Assembly (NCBI RefSeq): GCF_018215265.2 | Contig: NZ_CP136562.1 | Coordinates: forward strand, 3,782,001-3,846,000 | Direction: 5' to 3' | DNA: 64,000 nt | Origin: Paenarthrobacter sp. GOM3 | Lineage (GTDB): Bacteria; Actinomycetota; Actinomycetes; Actinomycetales; Micrococcaceae | Shown here: positions 1-9,991 of the stretch, one piece after another | Numbering within the stretch: position 1 is the first letter of the stretch | How the letters are laid out: each line of letters begins with the position of its first letter | Notes under the pieces: model-generated | Databases searched by the model: none | The model's input: the letters and a program-made list of their open reading frames with translations, nothing else | Told to the model about the DNA's origin: nothing | Position numbers and translations under genes: made by a program

Positions 1-728
1 ACTGCCATGCGTCCTATGCCCGGCACGTCGAACGCGGGGGCGATGACATGGCTACCAAGTTCCACGGCCCGGTCCACTCCGGCATCCACATTCGCCACGG
101 CGAAGTAGGTCATCCAGAAGGGCGAAAGGCCCTCGATGGGCAGGGTGAGGGCGCCGGCGATTCGCTTTCCGTCCACCAGCAGGCTGGTGTACTCCTGCAG
201 GTCACCTGCGGGCTCGGTCCGGCTGTCGCATCCGGTCACGGCCTCGTAGAACGCCACCGCCTTTGGGACGTTGTTGGTTTGGAGTTCGTTCCAGATCATG
301 GTGCCGGGCTCGTTCACAAGACCTGATCCAGGATGGTTTTCGGCCTCCCAAAAACCGATCTGGGCTCCGGTGGGGTCTGTGGCGAAGAACATGCGGCCGC
401 TGCCGTTGGGAACCGATTCGGGCTGCGAAAGCAACGATCCTCCGGCGGCTTCCACGCTCCGGGCGGTGGCGTCAGCGGAATCCACGGCGAGGTAATTCGC
501 CCAGTAGGACGGCATCCCCTGGGGCGCATCCGGGGATTGCTGCATCAGGCCTGCAACGTAACGGCCTTTAAGCTTCGCCATGTAGTACGTCATGCCGTTC
601 CCGGCGTCCCTGGCCTCCAGCTCCCAGCCAAAAAGGTCACGGTAGAACGTGGTGGACACGTCGATGTCATTGGAGGACAGGTCCACCCAACACGGTGTCC
701 CCTGCTTGTAGCTATCGACCTCCGGCAT
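1..728 (-). CDS. VOC (glyoxalase/dioxygenase fold) family protein, two domains, 3' end cut by the window edge
   Basis: Reading from ATG at 728 on the minus strand gives a continuous frame of 242 codons that runs off the left edge. Two vicinal-oxygen-chelate modules are visible. The first begins around PCWVDLSSNDIDVSTTFYRD and closes with ATDPTGAQIGFWEAE; the second begins around PGTMIWNELQTNNVPKAVAFY. This double-module layout is typical of small actinobacterial VOC proteins related to the CFP-30B type. Such proteins use a metal site built from both modules, but the substrate cannot be read from sequence. The gene stands alone, with a terminator-like hairpin upstream belonging to the next gene. 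Family confident, function unknown. Confidence 0.85.
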   Translation of the reverse strand, partial: MPEVDSYKQGTPCWVDLSSNDIDVSTTFYRDLFGWELEARDAGNGMTYYMAKLKGRYVAGLMQQSPDAPQGMPSYWANYLAVDSADATARSVEAAGGSLLSQPESVPNGSGRMFFATDPTGAQIGFWEAENHPGSGLVNEPGTMIWNELQTNNVPKAVAFYEAVTGCDSRTEPAGDLQEYTSLLVDGKRIAGALTLPIEGLSPFWMTYFAVANVDAGVDRAVELGSHVIAPAFDVPGIGRMA

Positions 729-770
729 GGTTCTCCCTTTCGATGCACCCGACCTCAAGACTACGCAGAA

Positions 771-817
771 AAGGGCCCCCAGGGTACGCCAATGAACGGC
801 GTGCCCTGAGGGCCCTT
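771..817 (-). terminator. Rho-independent terminator of the DUF3073 gene
   Basis: The arms AAGGGCCCCCAGGGTACGCC and GGCGTGCCCTGAGGGCCCTT are complementary at nearly every position and flank a 7-nt loop. Read on the minus strand the stem is followed by TTTTC, which fits termination of the DUF3073 transcript about 95 bases after its stop. Confidence 0.75.
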
Positions 818-912
818 ATCAAAAGATTTACGGCATCCGAAGATGCGCGATGACCTTGATGTACGACGGCGGTCCGCAACTCAGTGCCAGAGGCACCTGT
901 TGGTCACGACAG

Positions 913-1137
913 CTATCCGATACGGCGGGTGTCTACCTCGTCGTCATCGTCTTCCGCGTACTTGTCCTCATAGGCCGAATAGTCCGGCTCCGGGGGATCT
1001 TCGGGGAAGTGGCTCTTTACACGACTGGACGGACCCGTGAGCTCCCGCTCAAGTGCCGAATAGTCAGTGTTCGGGGAGTAGTACTTAATGTCCCGAGCCT
1101 GCTTGGTAGCTTTTGCCTTTTGACGGCCGCGCCCCAT
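913..1137 (-). CDS. DUF3073 domain protein
   Basis: This 74-residue protein starts MGRGRQKAKATKQ and ends in the acidic tail YAEDDDDEVDTRRIG, both hallmarks of the actinobacterial DUF3073 family. The basic N-terminal third and strongly acidic C-terminal third suggest a nucleic-acid or protein contact role, but no function is established. The frame stays open upstream to 1212; ATG 1137 is chosen because the family signature begins exactly there. It is a single gene divergent from the septum-formation protein at 3047, from which it is now separated by an IS30 insertion. Confidence 0.92.
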   Translation of the reverse strand: MGRGRQKAKATKQARDIKYYSPNTDYSALERELTGPSSRVKSHFPEDPPEPDYSAYEDKYAEDDDDEVDTRRIG

Positions 1138-1327
1138 GGCGTGACCCCCTTTTGTACTTGGACCGGAGGTGGTCACCTTGGCTATCGGTGAGGCCCCGGA
1201 ATGTTTGGTCAATTTGTCGTATGTCTAGATTACATGCTTTCGGAGGTGCCTGCGTGCCAACACAACGCGGCGGCACAGCCAACCACAAGCAAAACCAAGG
1301 CCGGTCACCTCACGGGCGGGTTCTAGC

Positions 1328-1368
1328 GGTCGTTGCAACACCAGGAATTTTTGGGAGTTGCAACGACC
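1328..1368. repeat. Left terminal inverted repeat plus internal inverted copy (hairpin)
   Basis: GGTCGTTGCAAC at 1328-1339 is followed 17 bases later by its perfect complement GTTGCAACGACC at 1357-1368. The outer copy is the left end of the element. The inner copy could form a hairpin that limits read-through from outside promoters, or be a second transposase binding site. The right end has only one copy. Confidence 0.8.
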
Positions 1369-2943
1369 GTGTCGTCTTTAACGAACGAATCGGTAAGCCG
1401 GCGGAAGTACACGCCTGAGCAAAAGGTTCAGTTCTTCCAAGCCCTTGATCGCCTGGGCAGTGTCACCGCCGCAGCTTTGGAGCTCGGGCTGAATAGGATG
1501 ACTTGTTACCAGTGGTGCCGGAAGGCCGGCATCCGGAACGAGCAGGCCCTCCGGATGCGATACACGCCAAGACAGAAGGAAGAGTTCTTCTTGGTCCTTC
1601 GGCGCGTGGAGAGTGTGACTCTGGCCGCCGCCGAACTTGGTTTGAACGTCAATACCTGCCACCGTTGGGCTGGAGAAGCGGGAATTTCCAGCAAGGCCCC
1701 AGGATCGGGCCGGCGGGAGAAATTCCTCCAGTTGCGTGGGATCGGGATGAGCCGAAGCGAAGCCATCTCCGCCGTGGGCGTCAATCCCAAGACCGCCCGG
1801 GAGTGGGAGCGCGGGATCCGGAAGTCCGGCGGGCGACGCATTTATCCTGATGGGCGCGTAGTCGACTACAAACGTGGTGTGACCACCATGACCTCTTCGA
1901 CCGGCATAACCGAAACGGCGCTGGTGCCGGTCGCGGCCTTAGAGAAGCCCATCGACCCGCGATACCTCAATGTTCAGGAACGGGAACTGATCCGGGATCT
2001 GCAAGCGGCGGGATCCTCGCTCAGGGCGATAGCCCATATCCTGGGCCGATCGCCCTCAACAGTCAGCCGCGAGTTGGCTCGAAATACTGATCCCCACATG
2101 GGCTATCTGCCCCACGGGGCACACCGGCGAGCCTTGCTCCGGCGGGCACGTCCCAAGACCGCCAAACTGGTCGATGAATCGGAGTTGCGGGACTATGTCA
2201 AGGACAAGCTGCTCATACGCTGGTCTCCGGAACAGATCAGCAACACGCTGATCGAAGAGTTCCCCAACAACCCGGAGATGCGCGTGAGCCCAGAAACCAT
2301 TTATCAAGCCCTCTACATCCAGGCCAGGGGCGGACTCAAACGCGAAGTACAGGCAGCGCTGCGCACCGGACGGAGCCGCCGCAAACCACACACGACCGGC
2401 GAACAACGCACACCACGGTTCGTGGACCCTATGGTCATGATCTCCGAGCGTCCACCCGAAATCGAAGACCGCGCCGTACCGGGCCATTGGGAGGGCGACC
2501 TCATTACCGGCGCCAATAACCAGTCCGCGATCGCGACGCTGGTCGAACGCACCACCCGCTACGTCATGCTCGTCCACCTCCCCGGCGACCACACCGCCGG
2601 AACCGTCCGGGACGGCCTCATAAAAACCATGGCCACCCTACCGGCCCACCTACGCGGATCCCTGACCTGGGACCAGGGCTCGGAAATGGCCGCCCACAAA
2701 TCCTTCACCCTCGCCACCGACATGCAGGTCTACTTCTGCGACCCTGCCAGCCCCTGGCAACGCGGCTCAAACGAAAACACCAACGGACTGCTGCGCCAAT
2801 ACTTCCCCAAAGGCACCGACCTGTCCGTCTACGGACCCGAAGACCTCGAACACGTCGCCCAGGAACTCAACGGCCGCCCACGTAAAACGCTCGGCTGGAA
2901 GACTCCAGCCGAGCGTTTACGTGATCTACTTCTAACCACCTAA
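1369..2943 (+). CDS. IS30-family transposase
   Basis: This DDE integrase-fold transposase moves the surrounding element. The C-terminal half holds the catalytic core: the first Asp in GHWEGDLITG, the second in TWDQGSEMAAHK, and the Glu in GSNENTNGLLRQYFP. A middle helix-turn-helix is seen in LRAIAHILGRSPSTVSRELARN. About 190 extra N-terminal residues contain two related HTH repeats (YTPEQKVQFFQAL..CYQWCRKAGI and YTPRQKEEFFLVL..CHRWAGEAGI) and a third HTH-like segment, making it longer than the classical IS30 protein (about 380 residues). The start is uncertain: TTG 1333 lies inside the terminal repeat, so GTG 1369, just after the hairpin, is preferred. Confidence 0.88.
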   Translation: MSSLTNESVSRRKYTPEQKVQFFQALDRLGSVTAAALELGLNRMTCYQWCRKAGIRNEQALRMRYTPRQKEEFFLVLRRVESVTLAAAELGLNVNTCHRWAGEAGISSKAPGSGRREKFLQLRGIGMSRSEAISAVGVNPKTAREWERGIRKSGGRRIYPDGRVVDYKRGVTTMTSSTGITETALVPVAALEKPIDPRYLNVQERELIRDLQAAGSSLRAIAHILGRSPSTVSRELARNTDPHMGYLPHGAHRRALLRRARPKTAKLVDESELRDYVKDKLLIRWSPEQISNTLIEEFPNNPEMRVSPETIYQALYIQARGGLKREVQAALRTGRSRRKPHTTGEQRTPRFVDPMVMISERPPEIEDRAVPGHWEGDLITGANNQSAIATLVERTTRYVMLVHLPGDHTAGTVRDGLIKTMATLPAHLRGSLTWDQGSEMAAHKSFTLATDMQVYFCDPASPWQRGSNENTNGLLRQYFPKGTDLSVYGPEDLEHVAQELNGRPRKTLGWKTPAERLRDLLLTT

Positions 2944-3046
2944 CCAGCAGGTGTTGCAACGACCCCTAGAAACCGCCCAACAAGGGTGAAAATTCGGTAG
3001 AGTCTGCCTCAATGCGACCCCAGAGCAGGAAGGCACTCACCGGAAT

Positions 3047-3841
3047 ATGAGCCAGGACAACACCCCACCACGTGACGGTTCACCACGCGAACAGGGCGAG
3101 GACGCGGTGGACCCGAATGCGCCGGGCCAGGAACCTCCCGCCGCACCGTGGGCCCCGCCTTCCGGTCTGCAGCCCGATCCAGCACCCGAAATGGATCCCG
3201 ACTTCGTGCCCAATCCCGGCGAACAGCCGGACCCCGCGGCCCCGCCGACGGACGGCCAGCAGCCCAGCTACCCCAGTGCGTATCCGGGGCAGCAACCGAA
3301 TGGGTCCGAAGAGTGGCAGCCCGAGCAGCACGGTGACCCGGTCAAGCGGCAGCGGCTGGTCATTGGCGGGATCGTCGTAGGTGTCCTGGTGCTTATCGGC
3401 GTGGTGATCTGGGTGCTGCTCAACCTGCTTGGCACGCGCCCGGAAGCGGCAACCCCCAGCCCCAGTGCCACAGCAACACCCGGCCCACTCCCCCGTGATG
3501 CCGAGGCCAAGGACTTCCAAGTGGGAGACTGCTTTGCCGACTTCGACCCCAATGCAGCCAAAGCACGGGCCGTGGCGTGTGATACCGAGCACTCGGCCCA
3601 ACTTGGCGCTGTTTTCACCTACGCCGGCGACGAGTCGTTCCCCGGAACCAATGCGTTGCGTGACAAGGGCCGGGAAGTGTGCCGGACAGTGAAGCTCAAC
3701 AAGGCGGCCGACAACTACGTGCTGCTTCAGCAGAACGTCTACCCAAGCACCACCAGCTGGGATCGTGGCGACCGCCGCGTTGATTGCTTCATCGTGGTGG
3801 ATTCCGGCAACACCATCAAGGAAGACCTCCTCGAAAAGTAG
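3047..3841 (+). CDS. Septum-formation family membrane protein
   Basis: The 264-residue product has a long Pro/Gln/Asp-rich cytoplasmic N-terminus (about 1-100), one membrane helix (LVIGGIVVGVLVLIGVVIWV, about 105-127), a Pro/Thr/Ser linker, and an outside domain with four cysteines (VGDCFADF, ARAVACDTEHSAQ, GREVCRTV, RVDCFIVV). That domain matches the Pfam septum-formation family (PF13845), whose members sit in actinobacterial envelopes; a direct role in division is not proven for this protein. It is monocistronic and convergent with clpB, 12 bases away. The IS30 element lies 80 bases upstream and may have separated it from part of its promoter. Confidence 0.8.
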   Translation: MSQDNTPPRDGSPREQGEDAVDPNAPGQEPPAAPWAPPSGLQPDPAPEMDPDFVPNPGEQPDPAAPPTDGQQPSYPSAYPGQQPNGSEEWQPEQHGDPVKRQRLVIGGIVVGVLVLIGVVIWVLLNLLGTRPEAATPSPSATATPGPLPRDAEAKDFQVGDCFADFDPNAAKARAVACDTEHSAQLGAVFTYAGDESFPGTNALRDKGREVCRTVKLNKAADNYVLLQQNVYPSTTSWDRGDRRVDCFIVVDSGNTIKEDLLEK

Positions 3842-3853
3842 CTGCCGGGTCCC

Positions 3854-6514
3854 CTACTTCCTGCGGACCGTCAGGCCGGCACCCACCGGCATGCCGCCGT
3901 CGGCCCCTGCCATGGCTTCCAGCCCCTCAACGGTGAGCTCGTCCAGGTCCGCGGCAGTGTCCACCAGCACGGTGTCACCATCGCTGATCTCCCCTGCAAG
4001 GATCTCCTTGGCGAGCCGGTCACCGATCTCGCGCTGGACAAGCCTGCGGAGCGGGCGTGCGCCGTACGCGGGGTCGTAGCCGGACATAGCCAACCACGCA
4101 CGTGCGCCGTCGGTGACCTCCAGGCTGAGGCGGCGATCGCGAAGGCGCTTGCCCAGCTCTGCCACATGCAGCTCAACAATCCGGGCCAGTTCCTCAACGG
4201 ACAGCGGATCGAACAGGACGATCTCATCCAGGCGGTTCAGGAACTCAGGCTTGAAGGATGCCTGCACGACGGCCATGACCGCTTCCCGCTTGGCCCTTGC
4301 GTCCAATGACTGGTCCACCAGGAACTGGCTTCCGGAGTTGGACGTCAGCACCAGGATGGTGTTGCGGAAGTCCACGGTGCGGCCTTGGCCGTCGGTGAGG
4401 CGACCGTCGTCGAGCACCTGCAGGAGGATGTCGAAGACCTCGGGGTGGGCCTTCTCCACTTCGTCCAGCAGCACCACCGAGTACGGGCGGCGGCGAACAG
4501 CCTCGGTCAGCTGGCCGCCTTCCTCGTAGCCCACGTATCCCGGAGGGGCACCCACCAGCCGTGCAACGGCATGCTTCTCGCTGTACTCGGACATGTCGAT
4601 CCGGATCATGGCGCGCTCATCATCAAAGAGGAAGTCTGCCAGCGCTTTGGCCAGCTCCGTCTTACCGACGCCGGTGGGGCCCAGGAACAGGAACGAACCC
4701 GTGGGCCGGTTGGGATCGCTGATGCCGGCACGGGCCCGGCGGACGGCGTCAGACACGGCCTGCACAGCCTTGCTTTGGCCGATCAGGCGCTTCCCGAGTT
4801 CCTCTTCCATGTGGAGGAGCTTCTGCGATTCCCCTTGGAGCATGCGCCCTGCCGGGATGCCCGTCCACGCAGAAATGACCTCGGCAATATCGTCCGCGGT
4901 CACGTCCTCGGCCACCATGAGTTCGGGCTTGTTGTCGGCACTGGTGCGGGCTTCCTCTTCGGCCGCAGCACTCAGCTCCCGTTCCAGGGCGGGCAGCTCT
5001 CCGTAGAGAATGCGCGACGCCGACTCCAGGTCGCCTTCACGCTGCGACTTGTCCGCGGCGGAACGGAGCTCGTCGATCTTCGCTTTGAGGTCACCAACGC
5101 GGTTCAGGCCCGCCTTCTCGGCCTCCCAGCGGGCATTGAGGGCGCTGAGCTCTTCCTTCTTGTCAGCCATGTCGGCACGCAAGGCCGCAAGGCGTTCAAC
5201 CGATGCGGGATCGGTCTCGTTCTGGAGGGCCAACTCCTCCATGGTCAAACGGTCGACGGCGCGGCGGAGCTGGTCGATCTCTTCCGGCGCGGAATCGATC
5301 TCCATGCGGAGCCGGGACGCGGCCTCGTCCACGAGGTCGATTGCCTTGTCTGGCAGCTGCCTGCCCGAGATGTAGCGGTTGGACAGGGTGGCCGCAGCCA
5401 CGAGTGCGGAGTCGGCGATGGCTACCTTGTGGTGCGCCTCGTAGCGTTCCTTCAAGCCACGAAGAATGCCGATAGTGTCCTCGACGCTGGGCTCACCGAC
5501 GTAGACCTGCTGGAAGCGGCGTTCCAAGGCCGGGTCCTTCTCGATGTTCTCGCGATACTCATCCAGGGTGGTTGCACCAATCAGGCGCAGTTCCCCACGG
5601 GCAAGCATGGGCTTAAGCATGTTGCCGGCGTCCATGGCACTCTCGCCAGTAGCCCCGGCACCTACGACTGTGTGGATTTCGTCGATGAACGTGACGATCT
5701 GGCCGTTGGAGTTCTTGATTTCCTCCAGGACAGCCTTCAGCCGCTCCTCGAACTCGCCACGGTACTTGGCCCCGGCCACCATGGAAGCGAGGTCCAGTGC
5801 GATCAGGGTCTTGCCGCGCAGGCTTTCCGGGACGTCACCGGCCACCATGCGTTGGGCCAGGCCCTCCACGACCGCCGTCTTACCGACACCGGGCTCGCCG
5901 ATCAGCACCGGGTTGTTCTTGGTGCGGCGGCTCAGGACCTGGATGACGCGGCGTATCTCGCTGTCGCGCCCAATGACCGGATCCAGCTTGCCGGATCGTG
6001 CCACTGCCGTGAGGTCGGTGCCGAACTTCTCCAAGGCCTGGAACGTGTTTTCCGGGTCCGGTGAATTGACGTTCCTATCGCCACGGACACCCGGCAGGGC
6101 GGCGAGCAGCGCCTCATGGGAGGCGCCGGCGTCGCGCAGTAATTTCCCGACGGCGTCACTTCCGGCCGAGAGCCCCAGCAGCAAGTGCTCGGTTGAGACA
6201 AAGGAGTCACCGAGTTTGTCGGCCTCGCCTTGGGCGGCCTGGATGGCCTGCATGGACTGGCGGGACAATTGCGCTTGCTGGACCGAGCTGCCCGACGACG
6301 ACGGCAGCGCCTTGATGGCAGAGCTTGCCTGGACGCTGACGGCATCCGGGTCCGCGCCCGTGGCACGCAGGAGCGCCACTGCGACGCCTTCGCGCTGGTC
6401 CATGAGTGCTTTAAGCAAGTGTGCGGGCTCGAGCTGCGGATTGCCCGCGGTTGAAGCGTTCATGGCGGCCGCAGAAAGGGCCTCCTGGCTTTTGGTAGTG
6501 AATTTGACGTCCAA
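3854..6514 (-). CDS. clpB: ATP-dependent disaggregase ClpB
   Basis: ClpB threads aggregated proteins through its hexamer and works with DnaK, DnaJ and GrpE, all encoded at the other end of this window. The 886-residue product shows the N-terminal Clp repeat ([10 protein letters not shown]), AAA1 Walker A GEPGVGKT and Walker [13 protein letters not shown], the coiled M domain, AAA2 Walker A GPTGVGKT, and the [17 protein letters not shown] pore segment. The start chosen is TTG 6514 (protein begins [12 protein letters not shown]), where the family begins, with AGAAAGG nine bases upstream; the frame itself is open further to 6598, across the HAIR operator. Regulation by HspR is indicated by the HAIR site at 6549-6573. 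Confidence 0.96.
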   Translation of the reverse strand: MDVKFTTKSQEALSAAAMNASTAGNPQLEPAHLLKALMDQREGVAVALLRATGADPDAVSVQASSAIKALPSSSGSSVQQAQLSRQSMQAIQAAQGEADKLGDSFVSTEHLLLGLSAGSDAVGKLLRDAGASHEALLAALPGVRGDRNVNSPDPENTFQALEKFGTDLTAVARSGKLDPVIGRDSEIRRVIQVLSRRTKNNPVLIGEPGVGKTAVVEGLAQRMVAGDVPESLRGKTLIALDLASMVAGAKYRGEFEERLKAVLEEIKNSNGQIVTFIDEIHTVVGAGATGESAMDAGNMLKPMLARGELRLIGATTLDEYRENIEKDPALERRFQQVYVGEPSVEDTIGILRGLKERYEAHHKVAIADSALVAAATLSNRYISGRQLPDKAIDLVDEAASRLRMEIDSAPEEIDQLRRAVDRLTMEELALQNETDPASVERLAALRADMADKKEELSALNARWEAEKAGLNRVGDLKAKIDELRSAADKSQREGDLESASRILYGELPALERELSAAAEEEARTSADNKPELMVAEDVTADDIAEVISAWTGIPAGRMLQGESQKLLHMEEELGKRLIGQSKAVQAVSDAVRRARAGISDPNRPTGSFLFLGPTGVGKTELAKALADFLFDDERAMIRIDMSEYSEKHAVARLVGAPPGYVGYEEGGQLTEAVRRRPYSVVLLDEVEKAHPEVFDILLQVLDDGRLTDGQGRTVDFRNTILVLTSNSGSQFLVDQSLDARAKREAVMAVVQASFKPEFLNRLDEIVLFDPLSVEELARIVELHVAELGKRLRDRRLSLEVTDGARAWLAMSGYDPAYGARPLRRLVQREIGDRLAKEILAGEISDGDTVLVDTAADLDELTVEGLEAMAGADGGMPVGAGLTVRRK

Positions 6515-6548
6515 AGAGTGCACCCTTTCTGGTGAGACCGATTCTTTC

Positions 6549-6573
6549 AAGTTGAGTCTACTACGCTCAACTT
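6549..6573 (-). promoter_or_regulatory. HAIR operator (HspR binding site) and likely clpB promoter
   Basis: AAGTTGAGT and GCTCAACTT form an inverted repeat with 7 bases between, matching the HspR-associated inverted repeat consensus CTTGAGT-N7-ACTCAAG with one arm mismatch. It ends 35 bases before the clpB start. A possible promoter on the minus strand, TTGAGC, 18 bases, AAGAAT, overlaps it, so repressor binding would block polymerase. The site itself is confident; the promoter boxes are inference. Confidence 0.9.
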
Positions 6574-6660
6574 TGAAATATGGGGCCTTGTGTTCCATGT
6601 TTGCCCACGGCGAAACCAGTGTCCAGAGCCGTCGGGTTCGGAGGCGCTTAGGCTGGGGGC

Positions 6661-7278
6661 ATGGACACTATCTCCAGCGCGGAGGAACTCGAAGAACTCA
6701 TTGGACGCCCCTTGGATCGCGTGCGGAAGAAGGTGCGACAGCAGCTCAGCGCTTTCGACCGGCAATGGCTCGCCGCGAGCCCCTTCTGCGTGATCTCCAC
6801 TACCGATGCCCAGGGCCGCGTGGATGCCTCACCCAAGGGCGACCCCGCCGGCTTCATCCACGTCCTGGACGACACCACCATCGCCATCCCCGAACGACCG
6901 GGCAACAAGCTCGCCTTCGGCTTCCACAACATCCTGGAGAACCCCAACGTCGGCATCCTTTCTGTCGTCCCGGGGCGCACCGACACCTTGCGGATCAACG
7001 GGACCGCGCGCATCGTCAGCGACGCAGACTTCTTTGAACACATGGTGGTCAAGGGGCACCGCCCACGGGCCGCCGTCGTGGTGACCGTGGAGGAAGTGTT
7101 CACGCACTGCGGCAAGGCATTCATGCGCAGCGGACTCTGGCAGCCGGAAACCTGGGAAACCGGAGATTTGCCGAGCATTGCCGTGCTCGCGAAGACCTAC
7201 ACCCAACCCGAAGCCCCGCTGGAGGAACTGGAGTCCTACTACGGACCCTCCTATGCAGAGGGAATGTACCGGGACTGA
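6661..7278 (+). CDS. Pyridoxamine 5'-phosphate oxidase-like split-barrel protein (MSMEG_1061-type)
   Basis: The 205-residue product carries the split beta-barrel signature of FMN- or F420-binding proteins: [24 protein letters not shown], then [34 protein letters not shown], then [11 protein letters not shown]. The length and the [17 protein letters not shown] segment fit the MSMEG_1061-type subfamily. Members reduce or oxidise small molecules with a bound flavin, but this substrate is unknown. It is divergent from clpB and convergent with modC, four bases apart. No operon partner is visible. Confidence 0.82.
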   Translation: MDTISSAEELEELIGRPLDRVRKKVRQQLSAFDRQWLAASPFCVISTTDAQGRVDASPKGDPAGFIHVLDDTTIAIPERPGNKLAFGFHNILENPNVGILSVVPGRTDTLRINGTARIVSDADFFEHMVVKGHRPRAAVVVTVEEVFTHCGKAFMRSGLWQPETWETGDLPSIAVLAKTYTQPEAPLEELESYYGPSYAEGMYRD

Positions 7279-7282
7279 CCCG

Positions 7283-8356
7283 TCACGCCGGGTAAACCGA
7301 CACCAGCGCGGACTTCACCACGAACCGCACGTCCATTCCGGGCACCAGGCCCAGGTCTGCCGACGCCGCGGGCGTGATGTCCGCGGACAACCCTTGGGTT
7401 GAACCGGCGGCGCTGGCACGTACCCGGATCTGGTCCCCGTGCGGCTCCAGGTCCGTGACGGTGACAGGGAACGAGTTACGCGGACTCCCGTGGACGTCGC
7501 CCAGGAAGACGGAAACGCTCGACGGCGGGAAGGCCGCCACGCCTGCCTGGCCGGGCATGGGTGACCAGTCGGGATCGTGCTGGCCGGCGAAAACCCGGCC
7601 ATCCGGCGTCGTAATTCCGTCCTTGGCGATGGTCCCGGAAACCAGGTTCAGGCCCGCGAGACCGGCCGCGAACTGGCTTCGCGGCCGTTCCAGGACCTGT
7701 CGCGTGGGTCCCTGTTCGGCGATGCGGCCCTTTTCCACGACGATTACGCGGTGGGCCAGCATGTAGGCGTCCAGGACATCGTGCGTGACGATGATGGCTT
7801 TCCGATCCTTCAGCACCCGTTTGAGCACGCGGCGGAGCAACGGCGCTGCGTGGATGTCCAGCGCCGCCATGGGTTCGTCAAGGAGGAGGAGCTCCGGCTC
7901 GGCAGCCAACGCACGGGCCACGGCGATCCGCTGCGCCTGCCCGCCGGACAGTTGGGCGGGTTTTCGATGGGCAAGTGGCAGTGCGTCCACCTCCGTCAGC
8001 CAATGTTGGGCCGCTTCCCGCGCAGCCGCCTTGGATGCTCCGGCACTGCGGGGACCGAAAGCCACGTTGTCCAGCGCGTTCAGGTGCGGGAAAAGCAGCG
8101 CCTCCTGGGCCAGCAAAGCAGTCCCGCGCTGGTGCGGCGGGCTCCAATGGTGGGAGCCACCGTCGAGGTTGAACAACTGCCGTCCACCAACGGCGGCCGC
8201 GCCGGAATCGGGCCGCAGCAGCCCAGCAATCACACCCAACAGCGTGGATTTGCCCGCGCCGTTGGGACCGAGGATCGCCACGGTTTCGCCATCGCGGAGG
8301 CTGAGGGACATGTCGAAATTCCTGGCGCGGAGACTGGCCTGCAGCTCGAAGCTCAT
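7283..8356 (-). CDS. modC: Molybdate ABC transporter, ATP-binding protein
   Basis: This 357-residue ATPase powers molybdate import. Walker A is GPNGAGKST (about residue 31), the signature is [16 protein letters not shown], and Walker B is [12 protein letters not shown]. The C-terminal part (about 250-357) is a Mop/TOBE-like domain ([21 protein letters not shown]) that binds oxyanions in ModC proteins. The start overlaps the end of modB by 4 bases (8353-8356), which suggests translational coupling. Last gene of a four-gene operon whose regulator and ModA make molybdate far likelier than sulfate. Confidence 0.92.
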   Translation of the reverse strand: MSFELQASLRARNFDMSLSLRDGETVAILGPNGAGKSTLLGVIAGLLRPDSGAAAVGGRQLFNLDGGSHHWSPPHQRGTALLAQEALLFPHLNALDNVAFGPRSAGASKAAAREAAQHWLTEVDALPLAHRKPAQLSGGQAQRIAVARALAAEPELLLLDEPMAALDIHAAPLLRRVLKRVLKDRKAIIVTHDVLDAYMLAHRVIVVEKGRIAEQGPTRQVLERPRSQFAAGLAGLNLVSGTIAKDGITTPDGRVFAGQHDPDWSPMPGQAGVAAFPPSSVSVFLGDVHGSPRNSFPVTVTDLEPHGDQIRVRASAAGSTQGLSADITPAASADLGLVPGMDVRFVVKSALVSVYPA

Positions 8357-9165
8357 GGCTGGACCGCCACGGGTGCGCTGCTCCGCCGGGCACCATAGCT
8401 GAGCCCCACCACCGCAACTGCCACCGCCACCAGGACCAAGGACAGCGCGACGGCGGCATCGGCGTCGGTTTCCCGTTGCAGGTAGATTTCCAGCGGTAGC
8501 GTCCGGGTGACCCCTTCAAGGCTCCCAGCGAAGGTCAGCGTTGCCCCAAACTCACCCAGGCTCCGCGCGAACGACAACACGGCCCCGGATGCCAGCCCTG
8601 GCAGGACCAGAGGAAGGGTGACCCTCCGGAGAACTGTGGTGGGCCGGGCACCGAGTGTCGCAGCCACGGCTTCATACCTGTTTCCTGCCGATCGCAGGGC
8701 CCCCTCCAAACTGACCACCAGGAACGGCAAAGCAACAAACGTCTGAGCCAGAACCACTGCGGTAGTGGAAAACGCGATCTGGATACCGGCCACCTCCAAC
8801 GACTTCCCCAGGAGGCCCTGGCGCCCGAACGTGTACAGCAGCGCAATACCCCCGACGACGGGTGGCAGCACCAGCGGCAACAGCACGAATGAGCGGAGGA
8901 GCCTCTGTCCGGGGAACTCGCCGCGGGCCAGCACCAACGCCAACGGGACACCCAGCACGACGCAAAGGACGGTGCTGGCCGCCGAGGTTCGCAAACTCAA
9001 CCCCAGTGCGGCCAGCGACGAATCGGACGTGATGAGCGGGATGAACTGCGGCCAGTTCACTTTGGCCACCATGGCGACCAACGGCAGGACCACCAGCAGT
9101 CCGCCCACGGCTGCAACGGCATAGATCCAGCGTGGGATGCCTTGGTAGCCGGTGGCGGTCTTCAT
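8353..9165 (-). CDS. modB: Molybdate ABC transporter, permease
   Basis: The 270-residue inner-membrane permease has about five hydrophobic helices and the binding-protein-dependent transport signature around [27 protein letters not shown], the loop that docks on ModC. The later segment [17 protein letters not shown] is characteristic of ModB. It lies 29 bases after modA and overlaps modC by 4 bases. Confidence 0.93.
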   Translation of the reverse strand: MKTATGYQGIPRWIYAVAAVGGLLVVLPLVAMVAKVNWPQFIPLITSDSSLAALGLSLRTSAASTVLCVVLGVPLALVLARGEFPGQRLLRSFVLLPLVLPPVVGGIALLYTFGRQGLLGKSLEVAGIQIAFSTTAVVLAQTFVALPFLVVSLEGALRSAGNRYEAVAATLGARPTTVLRRVTLPLVLPGLASGAVLSFARSLGEFGATLTFAGSLEGVTRTLPLEIYLQRETDADAAVALSLVLVAVAVAVVGLSYGARRSSAPVAVQP

Positions 9166-9194
9166 GGTCTCCTCAAAGTGGTGCGGCCCGCTGC

Positions 9195-9983
9195 TTAGGG
9201 CGCGCCGAATCCTGCGTTGCCCAGTACTTTCTTGCCAGCCTCGCTGGTCACCGAACCGATAAATGCCGCGGCCAGTTCCTTGTTCTGGCTGGAGCTTACC
9301 GTGGCTATGGGATAGGTATTGACCGCCTTGTCCGACTCCGGGAAGGCGATGCCCTTGACCTTATCTCCGGCGCCCTTGACGTCCGTGACGTAGACCAGGC
9401 CTGCATCGGCCTCGCCCGAGGTGACTTTGCCCAGCACATCGGTTACCGATGACTCTTCACTGACCGGGCTCAGCGAGACTCCCGTGGCCTTCTCCACGGT
9501 GTCCGTCGCCGCGCCGCAGGGAACCTGGCTGGCGCACGTCACAACTTTGACGCCGGGCTTGGCGAGGTCCGCAAAGGAAGAGATCGACGCCGGGTTGCTC
9601 GGCGGGACGGCGATCTCCAGGACATTGGTTGCGAAGTTCGTCGCGGTGCCGTCCAGCAGTTTGGCATCGGAAAGCTTGGTCATGTTCTTGGTATCAGCCG
9701 AGGCGAACACGTCCGCTGGCGCCCCTTGGGTGATCTGGGTGACCAGGTCCGAGGAGCCCGCGAAGCTCAGCGTCACCTTGGTGCCGGGGTTCTTGGCTTC
9801 AAAGTCCTTGGCCAGTTGGGTGAAGGTGGCCTTGAGGGAAGCCGCAGCGAAGACGGTCACTGTTCCGCTCAGCTTGGACGTGCTGTTGCTCGATGGTGCG
9901 GCTGCGGGGGCGGTAGTTCCGCAGGCTGTCAGGGCGCTGGCCAATCCCACAGCGACCGTTGCGGCCACGATGCCCTTCTTCAT
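9195..9983 (-). CDS. modA: Molybdate-binding lipoprotein
   Basis: The 262-residue precursor has a lipoprotein signal ([20 protein letters not shown], cysteine at the lipobox) and the ModA core starting [22 protein letters not shown], with the downstream oxyanion-binding stretches [25 protein letters not shown] and DAGLVYVTD. It captures molybdate outside the membrane and delivers it to ModB. ATG 9983 is chosen over ATG 9995 because GAGGA lies five bases before it. The alternative start at 9995 overlaps the stop of the upstream regulator. Confidence 0.93.
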   Translation of the reverse strand: MKKGIVAATVAVGLASALTACGTTAPAAAPSSNSTSKLSGTVTVFAAASLKATFTQLAKDFEAKNPGTKVTLSFAGSSDLVTQITQGAPADVFASADTKNMTKLSDAKLLDGTATNFATNVLEIAVPPSNPASISSFADLAKPGVKVVTCASQVPCGAATDTVEKATGVSLSPVSEESSVTDVLGKVTSGEADAGLVYVTDVKGAGDKVKGIAFPESDKAVNTYPIATVSSSQNKELAAAFIGSVTSEAGKKVLGNAGFGAP

Positions 9984-9991
9984 GCGTGTCC

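Larger units (their letters stand above)
1327..2965 (+). mobile_element. IS30-family insertion sequence
   Basis: The element carries one transposase gene between terminal inverted repeats with the core GGTCGTTGCAACACC: 1328-1342 on the left and its exact complement at 2950-2964 on the right. CTAG occurs immediately outside both ends (1323-1326 and 2966-2969) and is the likely 4-bp target duplication. The flanks GGGCGGGTTCTAG and CTAGAAACCGCCC are complementary with one mismatch, so the empty site was a palindrome, which fits the known preference of IS30 relatives for palindromic targets. The transposase frame is intact, so the element may be active. Confidence 0.9.

Noticed and set aside
4385..6064. 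Long plus-strand open frame (559 codons) opposite clpB
   Set aside because: It mirrors the codon pattern of ClpB on the other strand, has no ribosome site and no recognisable domain. A GC-rich antisense artefact.
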